Shown here in pieces: positions 46,720 through 59,269 of a stretch of DNA of 64,000 nt. The stretch is from NCBI RefSeq assembly GCF_964340395.1, contig NC_135552.1:503001-567000 (forward strand), given 5' to 3'. The notes beneath the pieces were generated by a model, which was not told where the DNA came from, ran no database searches, and saw only the letters and a program-made list of their open reading frames with translations. The translations under genes were made by a program, and so were the position numbers. Position 1 is the stretch's first letter, and each line of letters starts with the position of its first letter. The stretch comes from Glandiceps talaboti. Taxonomy: Eukaryota; Hemichordata; Enteropneusta; Spengelidae.

Positions 46720-48605
46720 AAGGTCAAGGTTAAAGATCAATGTCTCAAAAGAAATCTTGCAGCTAATAGATAATAGGGATAGACACTTGAATGGAGTCTC
46801 TAGTTATACAAATTTTAAGTTACGTCATAAATATTGACTTTTAACAACAAATGTGGCTGTCATTCAGTTATGTTTGCATATGTCATGAAACAAAATGATA
46901 TGCATATGTACCATATGACATGTCACGTTTGTGTAAGATTTGAAAGAAACTGGATATTGCTGTCTGAGAAATGACGTATTACAGACACATACATGGACAG
47001 AGCTGTGGCAAGTCTGGCACAAAAGCATGTGATTGCAAAGGTAAACACTACTGTATAGAACATTAATATGTTTTGGCAATAAAGAACAATTAATAATTAG
47101 TAAATAAAAAGTTTTCTTCCCAAATGTACACAATCTGCATATGGTTACTTAACACAAAACTTAACTTAAAGTTTGTGTTTTTTACAGAGCACCATCAAAA
47201 ACAATCTACAACAATTTGTAATGATTACATCTCATTTTTTAAAACAGGTATAAAGAAATATTCAGAGCATAATAGGTTTGTGGTAGGGGATATTGTTTGT
47301 TTGGCATTTTCAATATCTACTGACACAGAACCGTGCTTTAGAAATGCTTCTTACCAAATATCATATGAAATTTCCTCAAATAAAATGTTAACATAGGTGA
47401 CAAACATTTATGAAGGAAGCTGGATGTGATAAAAATAATATCAAGCATTTCTTCACTATTGGTATACTCTTTTTTTGCAAATCTTACAACCCATAAAAAT
47501 AGCACCAATGGCATTGTAGCACAACTGTAAGTATAGGTGTTCATTGCTGAATGACTATCCTGTTGCCTATCCAACCGTGTTGTTATCTTTGCAATATACG
47601 CAATCATTTGGCTGTTGCTATGGGTGTGGTCATGTTGCTACATATATTTGCATACATTTTTTGAACGTCCGTTCACTTTTCTTTTAATCCTTCATGTTAT
47701 CTTTGCAATATACGGCTGTTGCTATGGGCAGGGTATTGTTGCTAGGTATATTTGCATACATATTAAAATGTTTATTCATTTGTCTATTAATCCCTGTCAT
47801 CTTTGTGAAAAATACCACCATTTGGCTGTTGCTATGGGCATGGTCATGGTTGCTGGTGATATTTGCATACATTTTTTGAATGTTTACTCACTTGCCTATC
47901 AGATGATATTGTTATTTGATAAAATATACTGCCATTTGGTTGTTGCTAAGGGCATGGTCATGGTTGCGAGGGCCAATGTCAAAATATTTTAAAGGAAATC
48001 TGCAGAATAACACTTCTAGAAACATCTCACCAAGTTTCAATCTCATTGACCAAGTATTTTTTGAGATATAAGTTTTTACCAAAATTCATATTTTTACACC
48101 TAATTTGCATATTACTGATGAGATCATTATATGCTTAATATTCTTCATCTATACACCTCCAGATGCATCCCCATTAAATTTCAGCCCAATCTGCTTGGTA
48201 GTTTTGGAATTAAAGATTTTTGACCAAAATTTGGCAAAAAGACACATTTTAGCCCTAATTTGCATATCACTGATAGGATCAGCATGTTGTGAACACTTCT
48301 TAATCTACTAAACATCCTTAAGAATGTTCCCACCAAATCTCAGACCCATCTGCCCAGTATTTTTTGAGTTTAAGTTTTTTGACCAAAATTTACATTTTTT
48401 GACCAAATCACACACGCTAGCCAGGTAAGATAATTATGATTTGAACAATTTCCTAAGTAGACACCCAAGGTTATATACCCACCAAATATCATGGTTCAGC
48501 AGTGTTTGACTTTAAGTTGTTTACACATACACACAGATAGCCAGCCAGACACTTTGCCATGCCTATAGCACTACTGAACCTTATCAGTTGAGTTGTGCTA
48601 ATAAC
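46720..48605 (-). mobile_element. Repeat family R, copy R4
   Basis: Second reverse-orientation copy, ending ATGCCTATAGCACTACTGAA then CCTTATCAGTTGAGTTGTGC at about 48600. Contains four GGCTGTTGCTATGGGC units (47610-47960). The stretch 47060-47400 has no R similarity and may be a separate insertion. Confidence 0.7.
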
Positions 48606-48782
48606 CTGAGAAAATGTGTGAAACATGGAAGAATATGGAAGAAATGTTACATTTGACACATAACAACATAACAGTGTTTTTACAAATGTAGTTGAAATTA
48701 TCACACTGGACTGACCATGTACGAACTTCACTATAAATGCACAGAGAGGAATTCATACTGTGCTGAATTCCACCAGTTACCA

Positions 48783-49917
48783 ACAAGTCATTGAGAATGA
48801 CATAGTCCCCGCTATGATTGGGTTTTAAGGAACTGGCAGGTTATGTTGTCATTTTCTTGATATCACTACTCTGATATGCAACAACACTTGTGAACCTAAA
48901 TCAAACAGACTTAGATATGTTGTGTCTGCTCGTTGGACATGGAAAATGCCTACTCATGTTGTGTCTCCTCATTGGACATGGGACATGCCTACTCCTCAAG
49001 ATGACGTGAATCAAACCATTCAACAATAAAGAATAGGTCGGGTATGGGGGGGGGGGGGGACCTGTTCAAGCATGTCTGAGTTATGGCTTTGGACATGAAA
49101 ACTGCGTCAACAAAATGGCTGCCAGGTAGCCATATCGGATTGTATCACGACGAAAATGGATATGCACATGTATGTCATAGAACACTGTCCTAACACCAAC
49201 TTTGAATGAGATCTGTTCAAGCATGTCTGAGTTAAGGCTTTGGACATAGAAAATTCGCAAACAAAATGGCTGCCAGGCAGCCATATTGGATCGTATCACG
49301 ATGAAAATGGATATGCACATGTATGTTATAGAACACTGTCCTAATATCAACTCTGAATGAGATCTGTTCAAACATGTCTGAGTTATGGCTTTAGACTGGG
49401 AAAATTTGCAAACAAAATGGCTGCTAGGCGGCCATATTGGATCGTATCTTGACAACAATGAATATGCACATGTATGTCATAGAACACTGTCCTAATACCA
49501 ACTTTGAATGAGATCTGTTCAAACATGTCTGAGTTATGGCTTTGGACATGGAAAATTGGCAAACAAAATGGCTGCCAGGCAGCCATATTGGATCGTATCA
49601 CGATGAAAATGGGTATGCACATGTATGTCATAGAACACTGTCCTAATACCAACTTTGAATGAGAACTGTTCAAACATGTCTGAGTTATGGCTTCAGACAG
49701 GGAAAATTTGCAAACAAAATGGCTGCTAGGCGGCCATATTGGATCATATCATGAAACAAATTGACGTGCATATGTATGCCATTGTATGTTGCCCCTGTAC
49801 CAAGTTTGAAAGAAATCGGTCCAGGCATCTCCAAGAAACGGCTGTGGACGGACGGATGGATGGACGGAACCCAATCCATAAGTCCCCGTCCCGGACTTCG
49901 TCCGGCGGGGACTAATT
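48783..49917 (+). mobile_element. Hairpin-end repeat family H, copy H2
   Basis: Starts ACAAGTCATTGAGAATGACA and ends with the stem GTCCCGGACTTCGTCCGGCG then GGGACTAAT. TAGTCCCCGC occurs near the left end and in inverse at the right. Contains 4.5 units of 151 bp (starts 49067, 49218, 49369, 49520, 49671), each with AACAAAATGGCTGCCAGGC and GGATCGTATCACGA. Confidence 0.75.
49067..49745 (+). repeat. 151-bp tandem repeat in H2
   Basis: Exact 151-bp spacing between CAAGCATGTCTGAG / CAAACATGTCTGAG starts over five positions; units are about 90% alike. Confidence 0.9.
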
Positions 49918-51680
49918 ATAGCTCCACACTCAGACTCCATAATAACATTTTTTGATATTCAATACCTCCTTTCTAATTTTTGTTTTCAAATCTATGTTTA
50001 CAGCTGGAAACAATTCGTTACAATTTTCTTTAAAATTATCTTTTGTTAAAAAAAATGCATCTTTGTATAATTTTCTAAATGCAAAGTAGAACAAACCAAG
50101 CCAGGTTAAATAAATCTAAATATCTGGTCCTATGATGGCATGTTCTTTAAGTTTGAAATTTCACATAATTACATGAGTTGTATGGCTATTCAAACAAACT
50201 GGACGTGATTATTCCTGTATCATATTTACTATTCTTGTACTAAAATCATGATTGCATAGCTAGCATTACTCTTATAACCATAACAACAGCAACCTAGTTA
50301 CAGGGTTCTCCACATGCTCTGAAGTGTTTGGGCGAGGTCTGTACCAGTTAACACCCACAAAATGTATCCTGAGCAGTATACTTCTTATTAAAGCTATTGT
50401 TTCTGCAAATTATGCATGTGATCCCAGCTTGGAAATTACATCTTCAAATACTGATTTACCTATAGGAATATGAATACATGTACTAATGAATATTAATGAA
50501 TAACCAGTACTCCTTTGGATTGGGGAGAACCCCTGCTAGTTTTCTGTCTGTATCTATACACTGGAGAATTCCATATTGGCATATATTTAATTATGAATGA
50601 GTGTACACAGCTACAATTGTATTACATTGCGTGTTCTAAGCAGGAACATGTCAAATCCTATTACAATGTCTGCATACTTCCTAATAGAATTCTCCTAAGT
50701 GGCCATCGCCTCAGATTCAACGTACAAACAGGTTTAAGTTTAGTTTCGCAACAAGATCAATTCAACTCATTAATCCCACGTAATCACTGTTATATGTATT
50801 TATATGTATGTATTGTAATCATGGATTTATTATTGAAGTAAATGTAATCTTTGTGGCTATGTAGTTCCTGTCAATGCAAAAGAAATTTCATGTTTTTCAT
50901 GACAAATAAAGTAATTATTAGTTTTATTATAATTATTACCACAAAGTACATTAAAATCCCATGCAGCAAGTCTTCATATAAAAATCATGCTAATATTATT
51001 TTTTCGTATAAGTCTGCTATCGTAAATAAAAAAACTATTATCAAAGACCTCCTAAAAAAGTTTGCAGTATGGGAAGACTTTTGTTGTCTTATCCTTCATT
51101 CATAAATCTTGGAAGTGCAGTTTTAGCTGTAAGTCAGTTAACAATTTAAAAGATTGAGTAAATGTGCTCAAATATACTTCACAGACTTTACAATCACAAT
51201 CTCTACAGTTAAAATATAATCCCATGCACTTGTTACTTGAAGTCATGTCTCTAAACCTAGCTCTACAATTAGTCCATAGTGGTTACTACAAAAAGTTTCA
51301 CTTTATATACATGGCAAACTAAAACTACTTTAACTTTACAAAATACCCAACTGTACTTGTTTAATCTTGCTTGGCAATTTAAAATTCACAATGGTACTCA
51401 CTACGGAGTACAATAACTACATAGGTAAAGCTCACACTTTAAAATATGTTTAGGTGAAATTTAAAGGACATGATTTTGTAAGTCACATTTGTTTTTGTGT
51501 TTCAATATCCTGTAACCTAAATCATTTGATAAGTTAAATGCTAAAATACAAACTTTGCCAAACATCCTAACTGGACAATTGAGTACATCTGCCAATGCTA
51601 TAAATGTGTCTTTAGAATATAATTACTAATACTATCAAAACAAAAAGACAGCAGTTCTGTCAGACTTTATGATTGGATAT
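49918..51680. other. No recognised feature
   Basis: AT-rich sequence with no domain, splice pattern or repeat that I can support. Confidence 0.4.
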
Positions 51681-51685
51681 ACAAG

Positions 51686-51857
51686 TCATTTACGTGTTGC
51701 AGGTTCTACACCAATCAAGTCATTTACGTGTTGTAGGTTCTACGCCAATCAAGTCATTTACGTGTTGTAGTTTCTACGCCAATCAAGTCATTTACGTGTT
51801 GTAGGTTCTACACCAATCAAGTCATTTACGTGTTGTAGGTTCTACGCCAATCAAAAA
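51686..51857. repeat. 34-bp minisatellite
   Basis: Five units of CAAGTCATTTACGTGTTGTA then GGTTCTACGCCAAT, nearly identical. Confidence 0.9.
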
Positions 51858-52455
51858 GTGACATTCATATTTAAAAGATAAAAAATATCAAAACATGAAT
51901 GGATCACATCAATATGTACACAATGGTTGTGTTTGGGTGCCTTAACACTGTGATAGTGTAGCAGTCTATAAACCAATCAGTGACCATCGGTGATAATTAT
52001 TCATGAGATTCTACAAATGAGAAATGTGTGTACATCAACTTGTGAGGCAAAGTATGACTATTGATGCAGTCAAGTCACTTTACTGTCTGAGATTCTTTTT
52101 ATACTAGTCACTCACAAGAGGGTATTCACCCAAATACAAAAGACAATATAAATTATCAAGTTTTATCAGCATTCCTACTGTCACTATATTATTTTGAATA
52201 TTGGACTAAAAATATATAATAGCTTGGCTTTCATCTTCAACCACTATTGTAATTACAAAACATTGAATCCATAAGTCTCCCATCAACCCACTTTCGAATA
52301 AATCTCATAATAGTATCTAGCTCAAGATGATAAAAGTACACATTACACACTACAGATATTGCTTGACTTATAACTTACATATTTATATCAAGTGCCTTCC
52401 AAGGAATCAGGGATACCATAGCATTATGGAAGGTCTTCACACTTTTTTTACTTGC

Positions 52456-52829
52456 TTAAAGCCACAGTAGCTGGCTATTTTGATAGGTTTTGTAAAGTCA
52501 AAGAATTTTTTTATTACACTGTGGTCCAACTCTGAACCTGAGAAGCTTAACACCACTGTGAGTTTACTGTTATGATAATTTTAGGCCAATGCCAATACGT
52601 CAGAGTAGATTTTTAATCTTGATAATCAGTGGGAATGTGTTTTACTATTAAACACACTGTATTGCATACAAATGCTTGTTGGTACATAAAAGCCTCGTTC
52701 TGAAAGCCTCGCCACCCACTAGCACTATATGCAGTAAAGCTGGACACTTGTCAAGCATGTCTGAAAAATAAATCTATTGAATTTTGGTCACTGGAAAAAA
52801 CATGTAGTTGTTACTACTGTGGCTTTAAG
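52456..52829. mobile_element. MITE with GCTTAAAGCCACAGTAG ends
   Basis: GCTTAAAGCCACAGTAG at 52456 and its exact inverse ending at about 52829; 370 bp, non-coding. It would lie in the integrin 3' region. Confidence 0.75.
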
Positions 52830-53537
52830 CATGTATGGAGCAGTAATCACAAATTTTCAGTTACACTGTAACTTCTATAGCATGAACATGTTAAGATATT
52901 TGACCACAAAATGTTCATAGTAGTACATACTGTAAGCATGCATCCTTAAGGTAACAAGATAGGAATAGTTTAAAACAAAATGTATCACAATGTGTTCATT
53001 ATCATTTTATGAATGACTCCCTATACTAAACCCCTCTTTAGAGAAGAGTCAATATAAAAAGTGACTGGTCAACGACACTAAAGAAGTCAGACACTGTAAA
53101 CTGACCTGTCTAAGTCCAAGGCACAATACACATAGAATAGGCCAGAATACAGAATACTAGTACATACACTATCATAGAAACCCCATCAATAAAAGACAAA
53201 TAATTTATACAATAGAAAAAATTAATTCTACAGTAAAGAAGAAACATAACATGGCCTATATTATATGTAAACAACAAGTCTTGATAGGTAACCACTTTTA
53301 ATGATGAACTGGTGCACAATTATACTTTACAGAAATTACATATACTTAGGGTTAAGAATTCACTTCAAAAGTTCACCTCTGTTATAACTTATCCCCGTTA
53401 GCTTTGAATATGTAGTAATTCTGCAAAGCGTAAAATTCAATTTTCCCAAACCCTGACAATTTTAGTACTTTTGTTAGCTATTTTTTATAAAAATAAGACA
53501 GTTGTGACCCAACCCTCTTAAACTGTTAAACATCTCC

Positions 53538-53675
53538 TTAATTGTAACGTTCCTCTTGATAAGCTGTTTCATATTTATAAGATCTCTTGTCCATGCTACC
53601 ATTTCTGGAATGCCTTGATGTGCCTCGAAAACTGGCTTTGTTCTCTCCCACTCGTTTCCGTTTGAAGAATCCGCA
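53538..53675 (-). CDS. Integrin alpha subunit, cytoplasmic tail exon A
   Basis: Integrin alpha chains pair with beta chains as adhesion receptors. The membrane-proximal GFFKR motif of the alpha tail clasps the beta tail and holds the receptor inactive. After the acceptor TTTCATTTTTCCTACAG (- strand) the exon reads CGFFKRKRVGENKASFRG, continues Ser/Arg-rich (HSRNGSMDKRS) and ends AYQEERYN then TAA at 53540-53538. It has 45 codons and begins at phase 0 one residue before GFFKR, the expected exon junction after the transmembrane exon. CGFFKR is closest to the laminin-type alpha3/6/7 form, but the rest of the tail is not assignable. No ectodomain or transmembrane exon is in the window; they should lie beyond the right edge. 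Confidence 0.8.
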   Translation of the reverse strand, partial: CGFFKRKRVGENKASFRGTSRHSRNGSMDKRSYKYETAYQEERYN

Positions 53676-53829
53676 CTGTAGGAAAAATGAAAAAAGAATA
53701 TGAAGACACACAATGAGGACACTTATTAAAACTGAATCTAAGAATTGTACAATCAGGACAGTCTTAAAATGAATTGTACAAATGATTTGGGCTGTATAGC
53801 ATTTTAGTGAATACTGGAAATGATAAAGA

Positions 53830-54373
53830 GAGTCATTACATTCTGTTCACAAAAAATAGTGCCAATTGCATTGTAGCACAGCTGCACAGATTTTCCAAAT
53901 AGCGACAATGGCATTGTAGCACAACTGTACAGTTTTTAAAAATGTTTACCCTCATGCTGATCCATGCTACATGTAGTTATAGGTGTTCATTTGCTGAATG
54001 ATTATCCAGTTGCCTATCCAACCCTGGTGTTATCTTTGCTATATATGTGATCATTCGGCTGTTGCTATGGACAGTTTCATGTTGCTAGGCATATTTGCAT
54101 ACATTTTTTGAATGTTCATTCACTTGTCTATGAATCCCTGAAGTTATCTTTGCAATATATGTGCTCATTTGGCTGTTGCCATGGGTGTGGTCTTGTTGTT
54201 AGGCATATTTGCATACACTTTTTGAATGTTTCTTCCCTTGTCTAAGAATCCATGTTGTTATCTTTGTGAAATACACCACTGTTTAGCTGTTGCTATGGGC
54301 GTGGTCATGGTTGCCAGGGATATTTGCAAACATTTTTTGAAGGTTTACTCACATGCCTACTAGATGTTGTCAT
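53830..54373 (-). mobile_element. Repeat family R, copy R5, first part
   Basis: Reverse R with CATTTGGCTGTTGCCATGGG and TTGCTATGGGCGTGGTCATG units. It is interrupted at TTAA (54374) and resumes at 55780. Confidence 0.75.
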
Positions 54374-55023
54374 TTAAAGTTGTAAAATTGTTTAAAATTG
54401 CCATTTTTTCAATATTTCAAATACGGTAAAAGATCGTGTAGAACCAACCTTTACCATGTAATCAATTGCCTCGTCCACGAATGCAAGTCAAATTGACCCT
54501 TCTAACGACGTATGGCTTCAGAGAATAATTCGATCGTAAACAAAATGTTTTGAACCTCCCGCCATTACCGCACAAATTGCCACGTCATTTAAGAGACGAG
54601 ATAACGCGAGAATTTGGGACGCGACTTCACTATCATAGCTGACACGTTCGAAGTATCTGCCTTCCATAGCGTAGGCAAACGTAGAGCTATGTTTGTTATC
54701 CTTGAAAGTTGAAAGCTATAATTATTGTGCAATTGTTGTATATCGTTTCTGGTTGTATCGGCAAGTTCATTTTACATGACGTACAGAAGTGTCACATTGT
54801 CACTTTTTATTACTTCCGTGCTACTTTCTAGCTATTGATTTTTGCCCCTGAATTGAAAATAAAACCAACAGAAGTTACCGTACATCGTCAATCACCGGTA
54901 GTGAAAACAATACATTGTACATGTCGAAATCGTTGCCACAGCCACAAAGGAATCACAAGTCACGGTGGTTGTGTCTGTAACATTTATAAGTATTGATATT
55001 TGGAACTACAGATGAAGAAACCT

Positions 55024-55104
55024 GTAGGCCCGTTTGCATACAGTGTTCGTCGTCCTTTCGTACGAGTTGAACCCTGCATGCTGCACCGTCTGCAAATAGG
55101 GCTA
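55024..55104 (-). repeat. Short quasi-palindromic motif, copy 3
   Basis: On the - strand: AGCCCTATTTGCAGACGGTG ... AAAGGACGACGAAC ... GTATGCAAACGGGCCTAC. Lies inside the TTAA element. Confidence 0.5.
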
Positions 55105-55209
55105 TCTTGGCAGTAATGTTTGTTCTGATGAGCGTGAATGTCACATTGAGTGATCAGTTTTACCCATCCATGTAACCTACTTCACTTCAATGTCATCAGA
55201 CGATCCCAC

Positions 55210-55522
55210 AAAAATTTACCTCTTCAGGTGACTGTATAAACTGCTCAATGTGTGACTGGTGATGGTATTTATTCAAATGCAATGAAACATGACGACGTGA
55301 TACATTGTTCAATGATAATGCATGGCTGGGTCGCGTTAGTCGTCGTGACGTGATGGGGCTAGTGTTCACAGGGACAAGGTTCTCGAGATATGCCGTGGAG
55401 TATTTTTTATCAGAATACAGTAAAATGTCGATAATATAGACGTGTTTAGGCAAATACCACTTGTTTTTACTAGCGGAATGGAGCAGTTCCACATTACCGT
55501 TGATCATGTTCGACGCCATATT
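55210..55522 (-). CDS. Exon-like ORF inside TTAA element, unknown
   Basis: The - strand frame from ATG (MASNMINGNVELLHSASKNK) runs through KHVYIIDILLYSDKKYSTAY and SRRHVSLHLNKYHHQSHIEQ to FIQSPEE, where AAGAG/GTAAAT forms a plausible splice donor. The longer frame goes from 55567 to 55196. Composition looks protein-like. I do not recognise a family, and no transposase motif is evident. It may be a first exon captured by the element, an exon of its own protein, or chance. Confidence 0.3.
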
Positions 55523-55779
55523 GTCTATTAGCAACAATATTGTGCGCATGTACGAATGATACGTCACGCGTCAAGTACACATCTTTCGACTATAACATTT
55601 GTGTACGTACACAAAAAATATTTTTACATTTTTTAAAAATTACAATTTTACCAGCAATCAATATCAACCAAGTCAATGCAGAATCAATGTAACTTAGTGC
55701 ACAGAATATGATACTAACGGCAAAATTTGATTTCAAAATATTGAAAAAATGGCAATTTTAAACAATTTTACAACTTTAA

Positions 55780-56354
55780 GCAAAATATACTGGCATTTGG
55801 TTGTTGCTAGGGCCAATTGTGTCAAATGTTTTGAAGAAAATCTGCAGAATAACACTTCTTGAAACATCTCACCAAGTTTTAGTCTCACTGACCAAATACT
55901 TTTTGAGATATAAGTTTTTTACCAAAATTCACATTTTTACACCTAATTTGCACATCACTGATGAGATAATGATATGCATAATATTTCTTCATCTATATAC
56001 CCCCAGATACATCCTCATCAAGTTTCAGCCAAATCTGCTCAGGCATTTCAGAATTAAAGATTTTTGACCATAAAGACACATTTTTAGCTCTAATTTGCAT
56101 ATTACTGATGGAATCACGTCATGAACAAATCTTAATTTACACACCTCCAAGATATTCCAACCAAATTTCAGACCAATCTGCCCAGTAGTTTTTGAATTTA
56201 ACTTGTTAATTTTTACCAAAAATGAAATTTTTGACCCAAATCACATACCTGTGATGCAATCATTTTGCTTTGAACAAATTTCCAAGCTAGACACCAAAAG
56301 TAATCTCCCCACCAAATACCAAGGCAATCGGTCTGGAGGTTTTTGAGTTTAAGT

Positions 56355-56410
<56 letters not shown>

Positions 56411-56490
56411 GACAGACATACATACATACAGATAGACACACACACCGTACCATGCCTATAGCTCTACCGAACCCTATCAGTTCAGTTGTA
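55780..56490 (-). mobile_element. Repeat family R, copy R5, second part
   Basis: Continues R5 after the nested element: AGAAAATCTGCAGAATAACA, CATCTCACCAAGTTTTAGTC, an (AC)n(AGAC)n array at 56356-56415 and the terminal ATGCCTATAGCTCTACCGAA. Confidence 0.75.
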
Positions 56491-57180
56491 CTAAACATAT
56501 AAACCCATAAAGAAGCAAATAGTCCAATTATGAGTAAAACAAAAGATTATACAGTTTAAGTTTTGATACTGGAGGCTCTATTCAGGAAATGAGGGTCTCA
56601 ATCGTTGGGTCCTGTACTTTATACAACAGTAATCAATGATATTCTCTTCATCACTTCACTTAATTTTAACTTTTGGACTTTCCATGATGTAATTCCATGG
56701 AAGTGACTTAGCTCTTGTACACATATTTTGCTGACTACTTAATGTATTGCAAGCTAATTGGTTTGAATAAATTACATTCCAGTTCAGTTCTCATTTCCCA
56801 AATCCCAACAATCTTGTGTAACATGTGGATAATGACTGCAAACAATGTGATGAAGTTTTTGTGATATGCCTCCTGTTGTTGTCTCTATCTCAAATTTTAC
56901 AATGCACTTTACATTTGTAGATATTATGTTTCATCTTTCTATTTGTTTTTGTTATGTAATAATATAAATGTACTGATGAGTACCATTAACATCTATCAAC
57001 AATGATCACTTGTTCAATTCATGAGTTCATAACTACAACATAATTCATAAAGACTATCTAATATATAAACAGTCAACCGAATTACATCCATCAACAGTGA
57101 CTGCTACAAGTATGTGCGAAGAAATACATGCAGAACATAAACACTAGAACATTGCAGTTTTAAAGTAGTTTCCCTCCTAC

Positions 57181-58402
57181 TAAGAGTACCCCTTACATCC
57201 AGACTGCGAGTACCCCTTACATCCAGACTAAGAGTACCCCCTACATCCAGACTATGAGTACCCCCTACATCTAGACTATGAGTACCCCCTACATCCAGAC
57301 TAAGAGTACCCCTACATCCAGACTATGAGTACCCCCTACATCCAGACTGCGAGTACCCCTTACATCCAGACTAAGAGTACCCCCTACATCCAGACTATGA
57401 GTACCCCCTACATCTAGACTATGAGTACCCCCTACATCCAGACTAAGAGTACCCCCTACATCCAGACTATGAGTACCCCCTACATCCAGACTAAGAGTAC
57501 CCCCTACATCCAGACTATGAGTACCCCCTACATCTAGACTAAGATAACCCCTACATCCAGACTAAGATAACCCCTACATCCAGACTAAGATAACCCCTAC
57601 ATCTAGTCTAAGAGTACCCCCTACATCCAGACTAAGAGAACCCCTACATCCAGACTGAGAGTACCCCCTACATCCAGACTGAGAGTACCCCCTACATCCA
57701 GACTAAGATAACCCCTACATCCAGACTGAGAGTACCCCCTACATCCAGACTAAGATAACCCTTACATCCAGACTAAGCGTACCCCCTACATCCAGACTAA
57801 GATAACCCTTACATCCAGACTGAGAGTACCCCCTACATCCAGACTAAGAGTACCCCTTACATTCAGACTGAGAGTACCCCCTACATCCAGACTGAGAGTA
57901 CCCCCTACATCCAGACTAAGAGTACCCCTTACATCCAGACTAAGAGTACCCCCTACATCTAGACTAAGATAACCCTTACATCCAGACTAAGCGTACCCCC
58001 TACATCCAGACTATGAGTACCCCCTACATCTAGACTAAGATAACCCCTACATCCAGACTAAGAGTACCCCTCTATCCAGGCTAAGAATACTCCTACATCC
58101 AGATTACGAAAACCTCTACATCCGGAGTAACAGAACTCCTACATCGAGACTAAGATAACCCCTACATCCAGACTAAGAGAAGCCCTACATCCAGACTAAG
58201 AGAAGCCCTACATCCAGACTAAGAGAAGCCCTACATCCAGACTAAGAGAAGCCCTACATCCAGACTAAGAGAACCCCTACATCTAGACTAAGAGAACCCC
58301 TACATCTAGACTAAGAGTATCCCTACATCTAGGCTAAGAGAACCCCTACATCTGGACTAAGAGAACTCCTACATCCAGACTAAGAGAACCCCCCACATCT
58401 GG
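57181..58402. repeat. 24-bp minisatellite, about 50 units
   Basis: Unit GAGTACCCCCTACATCCAGA then CTAA, with GATAACCC and GAGAACCC variants clustered in sub-blocks (57545-57600; 58150-58320). Longest tandem array by unit number outside CatSper4. Confidence 0.95.
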
Positions 58403-58765
58403 ACTAAAGGTGACTACAACCATGCTTATTCGTTTGGGAAAACATGCTATTGGCAAACTAAGATAGACACAACTAAAACTATTGTTGTTGTTCAATATGG
58501 TTACCATGTAGATAGCTATAGATTATAGAAATGGGTGATAGAGTGCCTTGATTATAGGGATATAATCATTATCACCCTGTAATCAAGATACATTGAGGTG
58601 TGTTTATGGCATATATCAACATGGGGCAATAACAATTGGTCTGTGTCTGTATTTGTTTGAGCTCCCATTATCATACTGTAACTTATCCACAGATAAACAA
58701 TACAAACCACACACTACAAAAATTCAATTACAAAGCTCTCCACTAACATGTCCACCAAAATTTAG

Positions 58766-58799
<34 letters not shown>

Positions 58800-58856
58800 C
58801 TCGGTGAATATCAATCTGCTAAGACAGTGCTCTATACCGCAGTGGCAGAGCGCAAT

Positions 58857-59002
<146 letters not shown>

Positions 59003-59060
59003 CTCGGTGAGTATCAATCTGCTATAAGACAGTGCTCTATACCGCAGTGGCAGAGCGTAA

Positions 59061-59195
59061 TAGTTTTGGTAGTACTGGAACTCTTTCTTGGGTGTAACTC
59101 GGAGTTTCACGCATATTGCGATCATCAGATGTCTGATGATCGCAATATGCGTGAAACTCCGAGTTACACCCAAGAAAGAGTTCCAGTACTACCAA

Positions 59196-59200
<5 letters not shown>
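59061..59200. repeat. Perfect 69-bp-arm palindrome
   Basis: Left arm 59061-59129 and right arm 59132-59200 are exact reverse complements around a 2-base centre (TG). Arm text includes GGAACTCTTTCTTGGGTGTA and ACTCGGAGTTTCACGCATAT. Confidence 0.95.
59130..59170 (+). ncRNA. Hammerhead-ribozyme-like core (candidate)
   Basis: CTGATGA (59133-59139), stem II CGCA/TGCG with loop ATA (59141-59151), GAA (59153-59155), stem III ACTC/GAGT with a one-base loop (59156-59164), and T at the cleavage position (59165). This is the order of conserved hammerhead elements. Stem I is only 3 bp here (TGT/ACA). Very short stem III is known from hammerheads of Penelope-like elements and retrozymes. Because the site is palindromic, the - strand carries the same core. 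Confidence 0.45.

Positions 59201-59269
<69 letters not shown>

Larger units (their letters stand above)
54378..55775. mobile_element. TTAA-flanked element nested in R5
   Basis: TTAA at 54374-54377 and 55776-55779. Ends are perfect 40-bp inverted repeats beginning AGTTGTAAAATTGTTTAAAA. Removing the unit plus one TTAA restores R sequence (compare GTTATTTGACCAAAATATAC in R3). At 1,398 bp it is too short for a typical autonomous element. It carries an exon-like ORF on the - strand and motif copy 3. Confidence 0.85.

Noticed and set aside
47124-47396. 90-codon + strand ORF
   Set aside because: AT-rich, no domain pattern, between R segments; no support beyond being open.
49081-49879. Several - strand ORFs with MTYMCIHIFVVI-type text
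   Set aside because: They are repeated translations of the 151-bp tandem unit.
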